Positions 1-22,794 of a stretch of DNA of 64,000 bases are shown in pieces. Positions within the stretch are counted from its first letter, which is position 1. Each line of letters starts with the position of its first letter. Source of the DNA: Chiridota heheva (Eukaryota > Echinodermata > Holothuroidea > Apodida > Chiridotidae); the NCBI GenBank assembly GCA_020152595.1, contig JAIGNY010002050.1, positions 1,302,001 through 1,366,000 of the forward strand, in the 5' to 3' direction. Below the pieces are notes generated by a model. The model ran no database searches and was not told the origin of the DNA. It saw only the letters and a list, made by a program, of their open reading frames with translations. The position numbers and the translations under genes are program-made.

Positions 1-432
1 CAGAGCTGAACTACATGATCGGTGGGCTGGGAACGGTAAGAGTATATACCAATAGCGTTTATTGTAGGGCTATTTTTTTTGTGGGGTGGTGCATGTTTCA
101 ATTTTGTATTCTTTATTAATTTTTACCATTCCTCTTTGAGATGCCGCCCAAGCTCCGCCCCCGTAAAAAGTACAAAGCAGCATCCGGGTTGATAGCAGTT
201 GCGTAAGAATAGGAGAAAGCATGGACAATTCTGAAACTTGCATAAACATTTTAACAATTGAATGAATGGAAATTAAAAAGTTCTTAATCTGTTAATTGTG
301 GTGAAAATTCGTAGAATTTCTGAAACATTCCCTCAGTTTTCCGAAAATTGCACTAAGCCTTTAGAATGTTTCACTTATTTTTTCGAGTATTTCACTCAAC
401 TTTTCAAATATTTCACTCAACTTTCCGAATAT

Positions 433-775
433 TTTGCTCAATTCGTTCCTCTTTCGCGAATGTCATTTGTGTAGTGATGAATGTCTAAATTGAAATTATT
501 ACTTTCGGATACTGACGAATGTTCGGAAAATTTTGAAGCTTGATGAAATAAAAGATGATAAACGTATTATATAGTTTTATGTATCATTGGAAAGAGAAAA
601 TGATAATCTTTTGACAATTGTACTTACAATAAAGATATTTTACGCAAAATCGTATTTCATGAAGTTTCAAAGACATTCGTCAGTAGGTCAGTATGCGGAA
701 TAATTCAGTATTTCGCGTCAATTTTCATTTCACCTTAATAAGACATTCGTCAGTATGCGGAAAGAGGGACGATTT
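433..775. repeat. Diverged inverted (foldback) repeat
   Basis: The left half around 505-560 contains actgacgaatgttc followed by a run ending gatgaaataaaa. The right half (660-775) holds the inverse of the same words, with two extra direct copies of agacattcgtcagta near 670 and 741. It could fold into a long imperfect hairpin. Nothing coding is visible. Confidence 0.5.
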
Positions 776-1480
776 ATTCGAAAAAGGTCACCACATGAAA
801 GTCTGGTAAAATACATTGGAGTCGCTGAGTGGGTGTCGGATTGGGTTGCATTGGGGGAAGGGGGTATACATGCCCTCTAAAATTTCTTTGAACTCCCAGG
901 TCTGCAAAATGAATTATTTGTTGGCCCTAAATAGGCGTATATATGACGAACTTGATCGATTGTAGTGCAAGTAACTTGTAAGTGAGCCCAAGATAGCATG
1001 GAACTAATTATTTGCCCCATTGAAACTATGATAAAACCTTTAAGTTCGGAGTCTTTTGTACCAGAACAGAAAGGGGAATTATCGGCGACTTTTGCGATGT
1101 TTTCTGAAAAGTATTATCTAATGTTTTTCGGATGATGGTACTTTAAATTGGGGTTCACCTGAGGTTTGGTTTTTTTTTAAGCTGAAGTGAATAGGTGTTG
1201 CGCACCCTCACTGAATGACACAATTTTTGGAATTGGTCCATCTGTCCATGGAAAAATAGTTCCCATGAAACTTTTTCTGAAGCAGATCTCGTCAAGACTG
1301 GACATGCATAGTCAAGACCTATCCTTTCTCTACCATCCCTAAAAGTTTCAACCTCTAAGCGTCCTGTCTCATGAAATGTGAGATCCCCAAAATATTCTAT
1401 ATTAGATCTTTCTCATGCAGGGGTTCTCATTTTGGGCTAGCGTTGTAGTGCCTTATTAGTTCTGTGCTACCGTATTTGTA

Positions 1481-1577
1481 AATGTATTACCGTATTATAA
1501 TATGTTTCAGTAGTTACTGACCATAGCCGTAATATGTATTACCGTATTATGATACATGTCAGTACTTACTGACCATG
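1481..1577. repeat. Two-copy tandem repeat, about 50 bp
   Basis: The words gtattaccgtattat and agt(a)nttactgaccat recur at 1481-1524 and 1531-1577, with a partial third copy near 1597. Confidence 0.7.
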
Positions 1578-1775
1578 ATTTTATCATTATTCATAGTAGT
1601 TACTGAAAATGCGATTCAAATCGGGTGCTTATAGAGTAGATCTTTTTTTTTAAACCTGTCAAGTATCCAAGGCGTTAAAGTTATTCACACAGATAAGTCT
1701 TTTCTGTTCCCTGAGTGATATTTTTCCCGGATGGGGGGATGAATACGGTACCCCTTATACCCCGCTTGCGCGTTA

Positions 1776-1831
1776 CTTTATCATCGCTACAGTTTACAGT
1801 ATCATCGCTACAGTTTACAGTATCATCGCTC
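1776..1831. repeat. 21-bp tandem repeat, about 2.6 copies
   Basis: The unit tatcatcgctacagtttaca plus one base is repeated directly before cagtggcgtaggcgg (about 1832), a hAT-like terminal word. Confidence 0.8.
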
Positions 1832-3231
1832 AGTGGCGTAGGCGGCTTCAGCAGCTAGAGAGGCAAATCTAATGTGATCTAAGGGTTATGCAGAAAATAG
1901 CTACAATTCAATAACGGATTGATTAGGTGTTTAAGCAAGCTCATGTTTTAAGGGAGAGGACAGTAAAAGAAACAAAAAGATCAAGAAGGCACTCAAAAAT
2001 CTGATTCCAGTATGGAGATATTGTAGTTTAAACTGTTAAAGTTCTGCCTAACCATTTTGCAATCGAATGAGGTTAGAAAGATAGTTGTGTCACCGCATGC
2101 TACATTCCTCAAAAATCTTTGTGAATATAATTTGTTACATTTTTTCCTGAGGTTATGCGGCTTACTATACCATTAGCTATGACAGGAACTGAATTAAACA
2201 TAATCCAGTAGAATAATAATGATTTGTTTTCAAACAAATACATTAACGGTGATACAATTTATATAAAAAAAGTTAAGGTGGGACGTTGTTTGTCTACAAC
2301 AGAATTTCTACACTAGTATTTTCTTTACAAATGTTTTACAACTTTGAAATTTAATATCTTCTGAATGGAAAATATCTGAGTAGTTTCTTCAGAATATAAC
2401 TGTTTGTACTTTAACCCTCTATATATAAACATACACGTGTGCCCATTGGACTTATCTTATAAGTTAATTAGGGTGCAAATAGGGACTCTTCCCTCTTCAC
2501 AAATTTCGATAATTTTGTAATCGTTTTCAGCGTCCTTATTCAGTGCAGGATATCCTTTACTTCTAAGGACCACATAATCCTTTACCAATAAGGACCAAAA
2601 CCACTATGGAAGCCACCATTAAACAGGATTACCCATCATGCAGCATTGTATACTTGTTTAGTTTAGGGATTAAACTCTGAAGCCCCTGGAAGTTTTTATA
2701 GGCTTCGATAACAAACAAAACATGAATATTTAAGTCATTGCGTTATATAAGAATATAGATCCCGTTACTTTATGGTGGGTTCATCGTTTAGATTTCGAGA
2801 TTTTCGTCTGGGAAACTGTAGTACAGGTAGTATAGCACGAATGAGGATACGTCATTTACAGGAATACACTGTCCCTTGATGTGAGGGATTATTGCCTATC
2901 CTTAAAAGTAAAGGATATTCCGACTGTTGTTTGCTTAAACTGGTAAGAAACTGGTAAAACAGTACCTCTGTCTTTCAAATATATTGTACATATTGCTTTT
3001 ATCATTGTCAAGAAACCTGGTCAACAATGCACATGACATCCCCTATTTACTCCCTCTCCCCACTCTCTCTTTCTCTCAACACAAACGCATACACCTCAAA
3101 CAGATCCTTATAGTCATGGCTTCGTATACAACTATCAATTAAAGCTAAGAGAAGTACAAGAGATTCCAGCAGCTTTGTATAATTTCAAATTTATTCACAG
3201 TACGTTTCATCAATAATTACATTGCAAGAGG

Positions 3232-3290
3232 AGCAAAGTTCTGCGGGTTTTTGTTGTTGTTGTTGTAAATCTTGTCAATTTATTCACCTG
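3232..3290 (+). repeat. Copy 1 of a short direct repeat shared with 5024-5070
   Basis: Both copies run from gagcaaagttctgcgg through gttgttgtaaa to cttgtcaatttattc. One copy is in the 3' flank of the subtilase gene and the other in its last intron. Confidence 0.75.
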
Positions 3291-3477
3291 TTTTAGTCAT
3301 TATTCAGGCATGCAACCATTTCGCCGTGATCTTGGTCCTTTTCTGAAAAGAAAATACAAATTTAACTTTTAGCTCATATTTACTTGCATAATTTTAATTA
3401 TACTTCATTTTTCAGCCTAATAGCTTTATTTTCATGATACTTAAAGTTACTTAAAAAATTTCAAATCCATACTCGAG

Positions 3478-3684
3478 CCATGAAGGCCCACCATGCCGGC
3501 GCATATTCTCGGTTTTCTTGGCATAAGCGGATAAGAGTATATGACTCCCCCTGGACGCCAGTCCATCGCAGGTCAATCCATTTTATAGCTGAGTGAACTG
3601 GAGCAAGCAGAGTGGGGTGTCTTTGCTCAAGGACAATGCAAGACTCGCGGCGGGACTCCTTAACCACTGAGCCACTGTACCTCT
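3478..3684 (-). repeat. tRNA-derived SINE, internally shortened
   Basis: On the minus strand a box A-like TGGCTCAGTGG lies at 3674-3664, followed by the conserved core word CCTTGAGCAAAGACACC near 3638. The box B region seems to be lost between them. It shares the core with the longer copy at 39,970-40,245. Confidence 0.65.
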
Positions 3685-3986
3685 AGTTGAAGTTAAAGTT
3701 TTTGTTTTTGTTTTTTAAGTAGTGATTATCATCATATTCAGATATTGGAGATGTGAGGAAAATTGTCATCGAACGATTTTGGTTCCTGAATCAAGCAATG
3801 TGTAGTCGCATTTAGAAACATAATAAATAATTTTGACGCTTTTGTCTCGTTTTTAATAGTCCATGGCGAGAAATCACAATATTTTTTCGATAATTTTCAT
3901 ATGTAGGTTAAACCTTATCACTTTATCACATGAAATTCATCTATTTTTACATTCGATGTAACGTTCACTTTAATAAAGTAATAAAT

Positions 3987-4127
3987 AAATTTGACCGTGA
4001 CATGGTCAACTATGCATCGACTTTAGTATTAAACAAATTTAAATTTGACAATAATTCGGTTAATATTCTTGTTTAATTTTGACCATAATTAGATCGGTGA
4101 ATAGTTGACCATGTCATGGTGAAATTT
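3987..4127. repeat. Foldback element with 27-bp arms
   Basis: Left arm 3987-4013 and right arm 4101-4127 are inverse complements with two mismatches (GACATGGTCAACTAT is shared). The loop is AT-rich and partly palindromic (caaatttaaatttg). It may lie in, or just past, the 3' UTR of the subtilase. Confidence 0.8.
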
Positions 4128-4328
4128 GACCATTTTGAACTGTTAAATGACTGTTCAATTATCCTAACATTCATTGTACGATTGAGTAAAAATTAATACT
4201 ACAAATTTTCTTGGATTAATTCCATACAGTCCACACCCAAAAATCAAATATCTGGTATAGAACTGTCGTCATCATCTTGGTGGTAAATGAGTGATTCTAA
4301 TGTAACGGAATGCATAATACCTTGAAGA

Positions 4329-15795
<11,467 letters not shown>

Positions 15796-16008
15796 CTGAA
15801 ATAAGAATGGAAATCATTTATCTGTTTTTTTATTGTTTCCAAGGTAATTTATTTGATATTTTGATACAAATATACTTATAGGAGAGAATTATTATAAACT
15901 AATAAAAGCAACTGCAATGTAAAGACAAAAACCATGTAATTCTTGACTCAATAACAAAAAATTAAGCATACACAAACGCAATAGTCCTGTTAAAGATAAA
16001 TATAACTT

Positions 16009-16080
16009 ACCGTTGGATCGGCGCTATAAACTGAAATCCGAAAGTGTTTAGGCGTTTTAATTTTTGGAAGGGTTTTTATA
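16009..16080 (-). promoter_or_regulatory. TATA box and non-coding first exon of the subtilase gene
   Basis: The minus strand reads TATAAAAACC at 16080-16071. About 30 bases downstream (near 16050) is the likely transcription start, followed by a short exon ending at 16011 with the donor GTAAGT (16010 downward). The next acceptor, CTTATTTCAG, ends directly before the start ATG at 15795, so the second exon begins with the first base of the start codon. The 5' leader is therefore about 40 bases plus nothing from exon 2. The TATA box and donor are seen; the start site is inferred from spacing. Confidence 0.7.
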
Positions 16081-16860
16081 CACATCACCTATCAGTAAAA
16101 TGGATTTTCACCTGGATACTTCCCACGTTTTGATCTATTAGGCTTATCCGATGTAAACATCATATTGGCAACTAGATGCTGTATACCGGACGAGCTGATA
16201 ATATGATTTCTTTTGATAACAATTTCCGTTATTTTGTTTCTAATCTTATAAAACTGTAGTTATACAAATATAGCAAATATGGAACTTTTGCATTTTTTTT
16301 TGTTTTTTGCATTTGTAATATCATGATAATAGTAAAGGCTGCACTCAGAATTTTACCTTCCCAAAAGCTGAAAAATGAAAGGAGTCTAAATCATATGTTT
16401 ATTATCAAATAATATTTACGTCGAGATTAATTATGTGTTCCTTTAAAAAATCCAAATGATATCGCGTATCGGGTAAATTTTATCATCAGCATTTATTCTT
16501 TATATAGGCTCTATATTTGATACAATTTGGAGGGAAATTAAACTTTCTTCAGTTCGAGTGTTTTTATCGCAGCTTTTGTCATTATTTTCTTATCAAAAAG
16601 TAGAGAATTTGCAGTATCTCCCAAAACCCCAGCAGTCAGGCAATTGCGGTTCTGTGTTAATGATTTACTGTCTACCAATTTGTGCAATAAATTGGCCCAC
16701 CAACTAAAATGTCGATGTAAGTCCTACATACACCATCTTATTGAACATAGGCCTAAATTTAATCTCAAACACCAAATTGAATGAAGAAAAAAACAAAATC
16801 AAATATCTTATGTATATAATGATATTCTTTCAATATTGTATCTCTATTTTCCAATATATC

Positions 16861-16926
16861 ACAGGGAGACCGAGGCCAGGGAGGAAGTGGGGGAGGGGAG
16901 GGGGGGGGAGGAGGGGGCTGGCCTTC
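16861..16926. repeat. G-rich purine tract
   Basis: A short GGGA/GGAG run, similar in composition to the long tract at 18,025-18,680. A C17-type homopolymer lies nearby at about 17,179-17,197. Confidence 0.85.
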
Positions 16927-17335
16927 CAATAATTTCCCATAATAATAAGAGAAGAAAATTTATGATTTGGGGTTGTATTAACTTAGGGGGCGAAAGTGCC
17001 ATTTCTGAGCACCTAGAGGGTTAAAATATATGACAAATCTTTAACCCAGCTCAAACCATGACGGTGGATTGGAGTAAGATTATGCATTGGAAAAATAAAA
17101 TTTTGTGCATGGGGATTGGGGAGTGGCGAAGGTAAGTCTTTGCTATGAAATTTCTTGCGGGACTATGAGTTAGAAGCTAGCCCCCCCCCCCCCCCCCTTT
17201 CTTCTCCCCGCCCATATGGAATATCTTCCGCCGCCTATGTATATGAATCTTAAACAACTTTTCCTTTCTCTAAGAAATGTCAAAGCCAAAAAGGGAAGTG
17301 CTGGCATGGGCTAAGCATTATGTTTGTTTTTGAAT

Positions 17336-17510
17336 GGGATAGGCAGTGGCGCAACTAGAGGTCTGGGGGCCCGTGTGGAATTTAGCGTTTGGACCCCTAT
17401 AACAAACATATAGCAGTGTCATTGTTCGGGCTCCTCAAACTCGATTTTTACTCGGGGCCCGTGGGATTTACCCATCCTCCCCATCCTATTGTTGCGCCTC
17501 TGGGGATAGG
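17336..17510. mobile_element. hAT MITE with perfect 8-bp target-site duplication
   Basis: Element 17344-17502 (159 bp). The left terminus is CAGTGGCGCAACTAGAGG; the inverse of the right terminus is CAGAGGCGCAACAATAGG. Both sides carry the same 8 bases, gggatagg (17336-17343 and 17503-17510). An 8-bp duplication and CAG(T)GGCG termini are the hAT hallmark. There is no coding capacity, so it was moved by another element. Confidence 0.9.
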
Positions 17511-18002
17511 GAACTCATTTTCCCCCGGGAATTGCTCCTTATGCCTTCTACACTAAGATCTGGCGTATTTATACTACTTTTTTTTGACAGTGAAGGTGAG
17601 GACCATTGGTGATTGGGGAAAGTGCAGAACAAGTCCACCAGTATCTTATTAGTTTTCATACTAATTACATGAACTGGAAAGAAAGAAGTATGTCTGATGT
17701 GCTCCAACGCCTTTGTCCCTAAATTTTGTATGCAGCTATGTCCACATACAGAAAGGCTTTAGCTGTTTTCAGACACGTAAGCTAAAGTGAGTTCATTTTT
17801 ACATAAATCGGGAGAAAACTCCCAAACTTAACCTCTTCATTCATGTCATTCAAGAGGCCGCACTCCATACCTTGCACGTACGTTGTAGGACTCATTAAAT
17901 ATATGTGGTAGAGCCTTAGTATTATAATACAGCATGACGTCAAACTCAACGTGTAGGCTTAGATTAGGCCTGTCTGCATAAATCTCATTCAAAGTGGCGT
18001 CA

Positions 18003-18680
18003 GGGCAGGCACGTAGCCAGGAATTTGAAGGGGAAAGGGAGGAAGGGGACGAGGAGGGAGAAAGGGGAGGCGGGAGGGAGGAAGGAGGAAGAGGAGGGGG
18101 GGAGGAAGGAAGGGGGGGGGGGGAGGGGAGGGGAGGGAGGGAGGAGGGGAGGGGGGAGGAGGGGAGGGAGGGGGAGGGGGGAGGAAAGGGGGGGGGGGAG
18201 GGGAGGGGAGGAGGGGAGGGGGAAGGGGAGGGGAGGGGAGGGAGGAAGGTGGAGGGAGATAGGGGGGGGGAGGGGAGGGAGGAAGGGGGAGGGGGAGGGG
18301 AGAGGGGAGGGGAGGGGAGGGAGGGGGGGAGGAAGGGGAGGGAGGGAGGGGAGGGGGGGAGGAAGGGGAGGGGAGGAAGGGGGGAGGAAGGAGGGAAAGG
18401 GGGGGGGAGGTAGGAGGGGAGGGAGGAGGGGTAGGAGGGAAAGAGGTAGGGGAGGGGAGGAGGAGGGGGGGGGGAGGAGGGGGGAGGGAGGAAGGTGGAG
18501 AGAAAGGGGGAGGAGGGGAGGAGGGGGAAGGGAGGAAGGGGAGGGGAGGAGGAGGGGAGGAGGGGGAAGGAAAGGGGGGGAAAGGGGGGAGGTAGGGGAG
18601 GCGGAAGGAGGAAGGGGAGGGAGGGAGGAAGGGGAGAGGAGGGAGGTAGGGGAGGGGGAGGGAGGAAGGGTAGGGGGAGT
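18003..18680 (+). repeat. Long G-rich homopurine tract starting at a hAT-like terminal word
   Basis: gcaggcacgtagccagga at about 18,005 is followed by 650 bp of almost pure G and A on the plus strand, with dozens of G3+ runs. The same terminal word recurs at 20,222 and 20,372, also followed by purine-rich sequence. The tract can be read as ORFs in several frames, but these are composition artefacts (Gly/Arg/Glu only). Confidence 0.9.
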
Positions 18681-18740
18681 CGCCCTGTAAAAAAAATGTT
18701 GGTTGTCAGAAATGTGTACTGCGTGCGACAGACAGCGTGG

Positions 18741-18921
18741 GGTCCAAGGGCCTGCTTAATGGGCCTGCTTAAGGTGCCTGCTTAAGGGGCGTGCTTAATG
18801 GGCCTGCTCAAGGATCCTGCTCAAGGGGCCTGCTCAAGGGGCCTACTTAAGGGGCCTGCTTATGGGGCCTGCTTAAGGGGCCTACTTAAGGGGCCTGCTT
18901 AAGGGGCCTGCTTAAGGGGCA
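18741..18921 (+). repeat. 13-bp minisatellite, GGGGCCTGCTTAA orientation
   Basis: About 13 units of GGGGCCTGCTTAA with scattered changes. The array at 21,438-21,816 is the inverse complement of this unit. Confidence 0.93.
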
Positions 18922-19813
18922 TATAATGATATATGATATCTAATTTTCGGTAAAATTTCATAAAATACCGGAAAATATTGCAAAATTGTACCAATGATTC
19001 TCAATTCTCAATGATTTTATCTAATTTTCCTTCATTATTATGTTAACAATTTCCTAATTTTTCAAATCGAAAGAAAACATGCAATAGGGAAGGTGAAATC
19101 ATTTCAGGAGTACGTTTTCCCCTGCTCCCGCCTCCTAAGACCAGAAAACTCTAACCCCTTATCCCAATATACAGATATGATGACAAAACTGCTCATAATA
19201 CACGTTATTACATCATGGTTTGGTTTGGCTTGGCCCCCTGACATTTTGTCTTGGGTCCGCCCTGGCATTGCTTCCTTATCAGATAAATCGAATGTATGGT
19301 CAATGTTGTCAGCAACGAATTTTTGAATCAATTTATAATTCCCGCCATGCACATATCATGAAATAAAAGTTGTCGATAATGATAACACGGACGCGTCTGT
19401 CCAACACGATTTTTTGTTTACCAATTTAAAAAGTGAATCTGAACTAATGTAATTAATTTAACTACTTTTGTACGTTTATCTATCTATCAAAAATTATGCT
19501 GCTCGAATTGGGGAGGGGGAGGGAGATGCAGCCCCCTGGCACCGTCGTCCAGTACGCTTATGGATGTAACACCCCACCACACCCTCCTGCGTTTAGGGAG
19601 GGGGGGGGGATTTCACCTTCTCCTTTGCATGCTTTCTACCTGGTTGTAAATTTATATTGGAAATATTAGTAAAGAATCGAAGACACATTACGCAAAATAC
19701 TAGACATTTTAAAAGATTTTAATATAGCGCCGCTTACTTTTACCTTACCTAAAAATCGGCACTAGGCTCTGGTTAAATGACCGTTGAATTTTAAGGTTTG
19801 ACCTTGTCTACTA

Positions 19814-19990
19814 AATGCGGTGTAGCGGTTATCATACATGTCTGGGTTCAAGCCTGGGTTGGGTAGACACGCCAGTGCATCACAACTGGTTATCAAAGGC
19901 CGTGGACATTGACTTGGTTGTCGATGTTATGTCTGTCCGTACGTCGTACCTGTGTTCTTATCCGGGTCGTATTAAGCGTTTCGTGATAGC
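19814..19990 (+). repeat. tRNA-derived SINE head
   Basis: The box A-like word GGTGTAGCGGTTATC (19,819-19,833) and box B GGTTCAAGCC (19,845-19,854) have the spacing of a shortened pol III promoter. The downstream body is unlike the other two SINEs. The end is uncertain. A functional tRNA is excluded because no acceptor stem or anticodon arm can be drawn. Confidence 0.55.
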
Positions 19991-20221
19991 ATTGTTACTA
20001 TCATAACCGAATACGCAGGCGACGACCCCGTCATTGTAATTGTGTGTTCACTCGTCGTCGTCAAAGGTTTGACCGCGCGTAACCATGTATATTGATCTTT
20101 TTTTCTAAGAAATGTTTCTGTATTAGAATTATTGAAGTGGATACAATACATCAATGTATGGCTCCTTATATAGTGCGTGCAAACAAAAGGTAACAAGCGA
20201 GTTTTTTCACCTTTCCCTGAC

Positions 20222-20527
20222 GCAGGCACGTGGCCAGGGGGAAGCCGTGGGACCCCTACACCCCCCTTTGCTGAATGTTAATTTTGTGGGGTATTTTTTA
20301 AATTTAATGTAACGGTTATGCTTCTGAGTTTGTTTGCTTTATTTACTTTAAAAATCCTGCATGTGACAATAGCAGGCACGTAGCCGAGGAAGGGGAAGGA
20401 GGGGGAGCCGTGGCTCCCCCTTTGCTGAATGTTATTTTCGGGGGCGTCTTTTTTGTTTATTGTAACGGTTATGCTTCTGAGTTTGTTTGCTTTATCTACT
20501 TCAAAAATTATGCATGTGACAATAGCT
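20222..20527 (+). repeat. Tandem duplication, about 150-bp unit
   Basis: 20,222-20,371 and 20,372-20,527 align along their length, including tttgctgaatgtta, taacggttatgcttctgagt and tgcatgtgacaatag. Each copy starts with gcaggcacgt(a/g)gcc. The second copy leads directly into the transposase fragment. Confidence 0.92.
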
Positions 20528-20534
20528 CTTATGA

Positions 20535-20921
20535 CCAGATGATGCAACGGAAATTCGCGCCCTTGCACAATACAAGCAGTGGGTATTCAGATGGCAAAGG
20601 GAGTTCTCGGACAAATTCCCCACTGGCCATGTGTCTACAGTAAAAGAATGTGACATCGATATTTCCCCCTGCATCCATGCATTATTAAACATTGCCGCTG
20701 TTCAACCAATATCAACTGCAACAGTTGAAAAATCATTTTTATCTTTGCGACTGCTGAAAACATATCTCAGGAACAGGACAAATGAAAGACGTTTAACCGG
20801 TCTAGCCTTGATGTACATCTATGCTGGCGAGAAAAACAACATCGACCGTGTCATCGATGTTTTGCAAGTTCGCAAAACCGTGTCTCCTTTTGCTTTAAAC
20901 TGCTCCATACCAAAAAAATAA
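20535..20921 (+). pseudogene. hAT transposase C-terminal (dimerisation) fragment
   Basis: An open frame after the TGA at 20,532 runs 128 codons to TAA at 20,919. The hallmark is ALLNIAAVQPISTATVEKSF followed by SLRLLKTYLRNRTNERRLTG and LALMYIY, the conserved C-terminal hAT dimerisation motif of ZMYM/TTF-type elements. The catalytic part, zinc finger and start codon are missing. The reading frame is intact to its natural stop, which suggests recent loss or use as a 3' exon. Only about 160 bp separate the terminal word at 20,372 from this fragment, as in an internally deleted element. Confidence 0.85.
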
Positions 20922-21437
20922 AATGATAATAATCCTCTCTTTTTGTTTTGCTGTTCGCCTACCTTCGAAATTGATTGACGTCTGACTGACGCGCGCAGGT
21001 TTTCATATGTGTAGTGAAATTTGTTCTTTTTTAAGTCTTAAATACCTATAATTTCAAAATTTAGAAAAGTCCCAAAAGAAGATATCATCAGAAATGTTTG
21101 TATCATTTCCGTGGCCGAAAAAGGTTGTCTTGAAAGTTTATCAATTCTGACTCTCATTCCCCCGATTAGGTCTCGTTTCACCTAATTTGATATTTTTTCC
21201 CCTACTGATCAAGGACGATCTTATTTAGTCTGGTCATCTCAGGCAGAAAATAAATAAATAGGGCCCAATTTGTACCGACACAAATTTTCTTTATAAAATG
21301 TATTTCCATGAACTGGTTTTAGTGTGTATTTGACATGAACTTTAAGCAATTTCCTACGACCAAAAGTACGAAAAACGCAGGGCTTCCGAGGGCTTCGCCC
21401 TTTGGTTCCCCACCAAGGCTTCAACCCTAGAACCCAC

Positions 21438-21816
21438 CAGGGGCCTTGAGCAGGCCCCTTAATTTGCCCACCAAGGTTTGGCCCCTGGAACCCACCAGGG
21501 GCCTTGAGCAGGCCCTTGAGCAGGCCCCTTGAGCAGGCCCCTGGAGCAGGCCCCTGGAGCAGGCCCCTGGAGCAGGCTCCTAGAGCAGGCCCCTGGAGCA
21601 GGCTCCTGGAGCAGGCCCCTGGAGCAGGCTCCTGGGACAGGTTGTGGCGGCCCCTGGGGCAGGGAACTGGAACAGGCCTCTGGAGCAGGCCCCTGGAGCA
21701 GGTCCCTGGGGCAGGCCCCTAATGCAAGCCTCTTGAGCAGGTCCCTTGAGCCGCCCTCTTGAGCAGGCCCCTTAAGCAGGTCCCGTAAGCAGGCCCCTTA
21801 AGCAGGCCCCTTAAGC
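21438..21816 (-). repeat. 13-bp minisatellite, inverse orientation to 18,741-18,921
   Basis: About 28 units with the pattern gagcaggcccctg or ttaagcaggcccc. It is preceded at 21,378 by gggcttccgagggcttcgcc, a word shared with the satellites at 53-56 and 62.8 kb. ORFs rich in PLEQAPGAG are by-products of the 13-bp period. Confidence 0.93.
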
Positions 21817-21839
21817 ACTATCGGCATGATGCATGATGA

Positions 21840-22476
<637 letters not shown>

Positions 22477-22794
22477 AGATACAAAGGGACATTTGGCTAC
22501 ACCATTTGGACAGTTGGAGACACGATATTTCTTTTGTAAATTACACAAATAATTATAGTCTTGTGGTATTCAAATCTCAAGAAATGTTGAGAACTCATGC
22601 TTTTGATTATAATATAGGAACATTGTGGGTAAAAAGCGATCCTCCACGAAATAGCGCCCTCTCTATGTCGTGTCGCCCAAATTCCCTATTTATATGCGAT
22701 TTTTCTGTTCCCAATGAATGATTGGTGTCGGATTAATGGTTAGGGGGGTTATCAGACCCCCTTTCAAGATAACCAAAAACCTGAAGTAAAATTC

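Larger units (their letters stand above)
1..3230. other. Non-coding, AT-rich sequence without a recognisable gene
   Basis: No ORF of note and no exon-like coding segment on either strand. It holds the small repeats listed separately and an inverted pair at 2549-2569 and 2899-2918 (gatatcctttacttctaagg against its complement with one change). Confidence 0.6.

Noticed and set aside
17994..18690. Gly/Arg/Glu-rich ORFs
   Set aside because: Composition effect of the homopurine tract; open in several frames at once.
19814..19890. Functional tRNA gene
   Set aside because: Box A and B are present but no acceptor stem, anticodon arm or correct spacing can be drawn; more likely a SINE head.
20631..20921. 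Transposase fragment as an independent small gene starting at GTG 20,631
   Set aside because: The same frame and homology extend upstream to 20,535, so it is the tail of a larger broken ORF.
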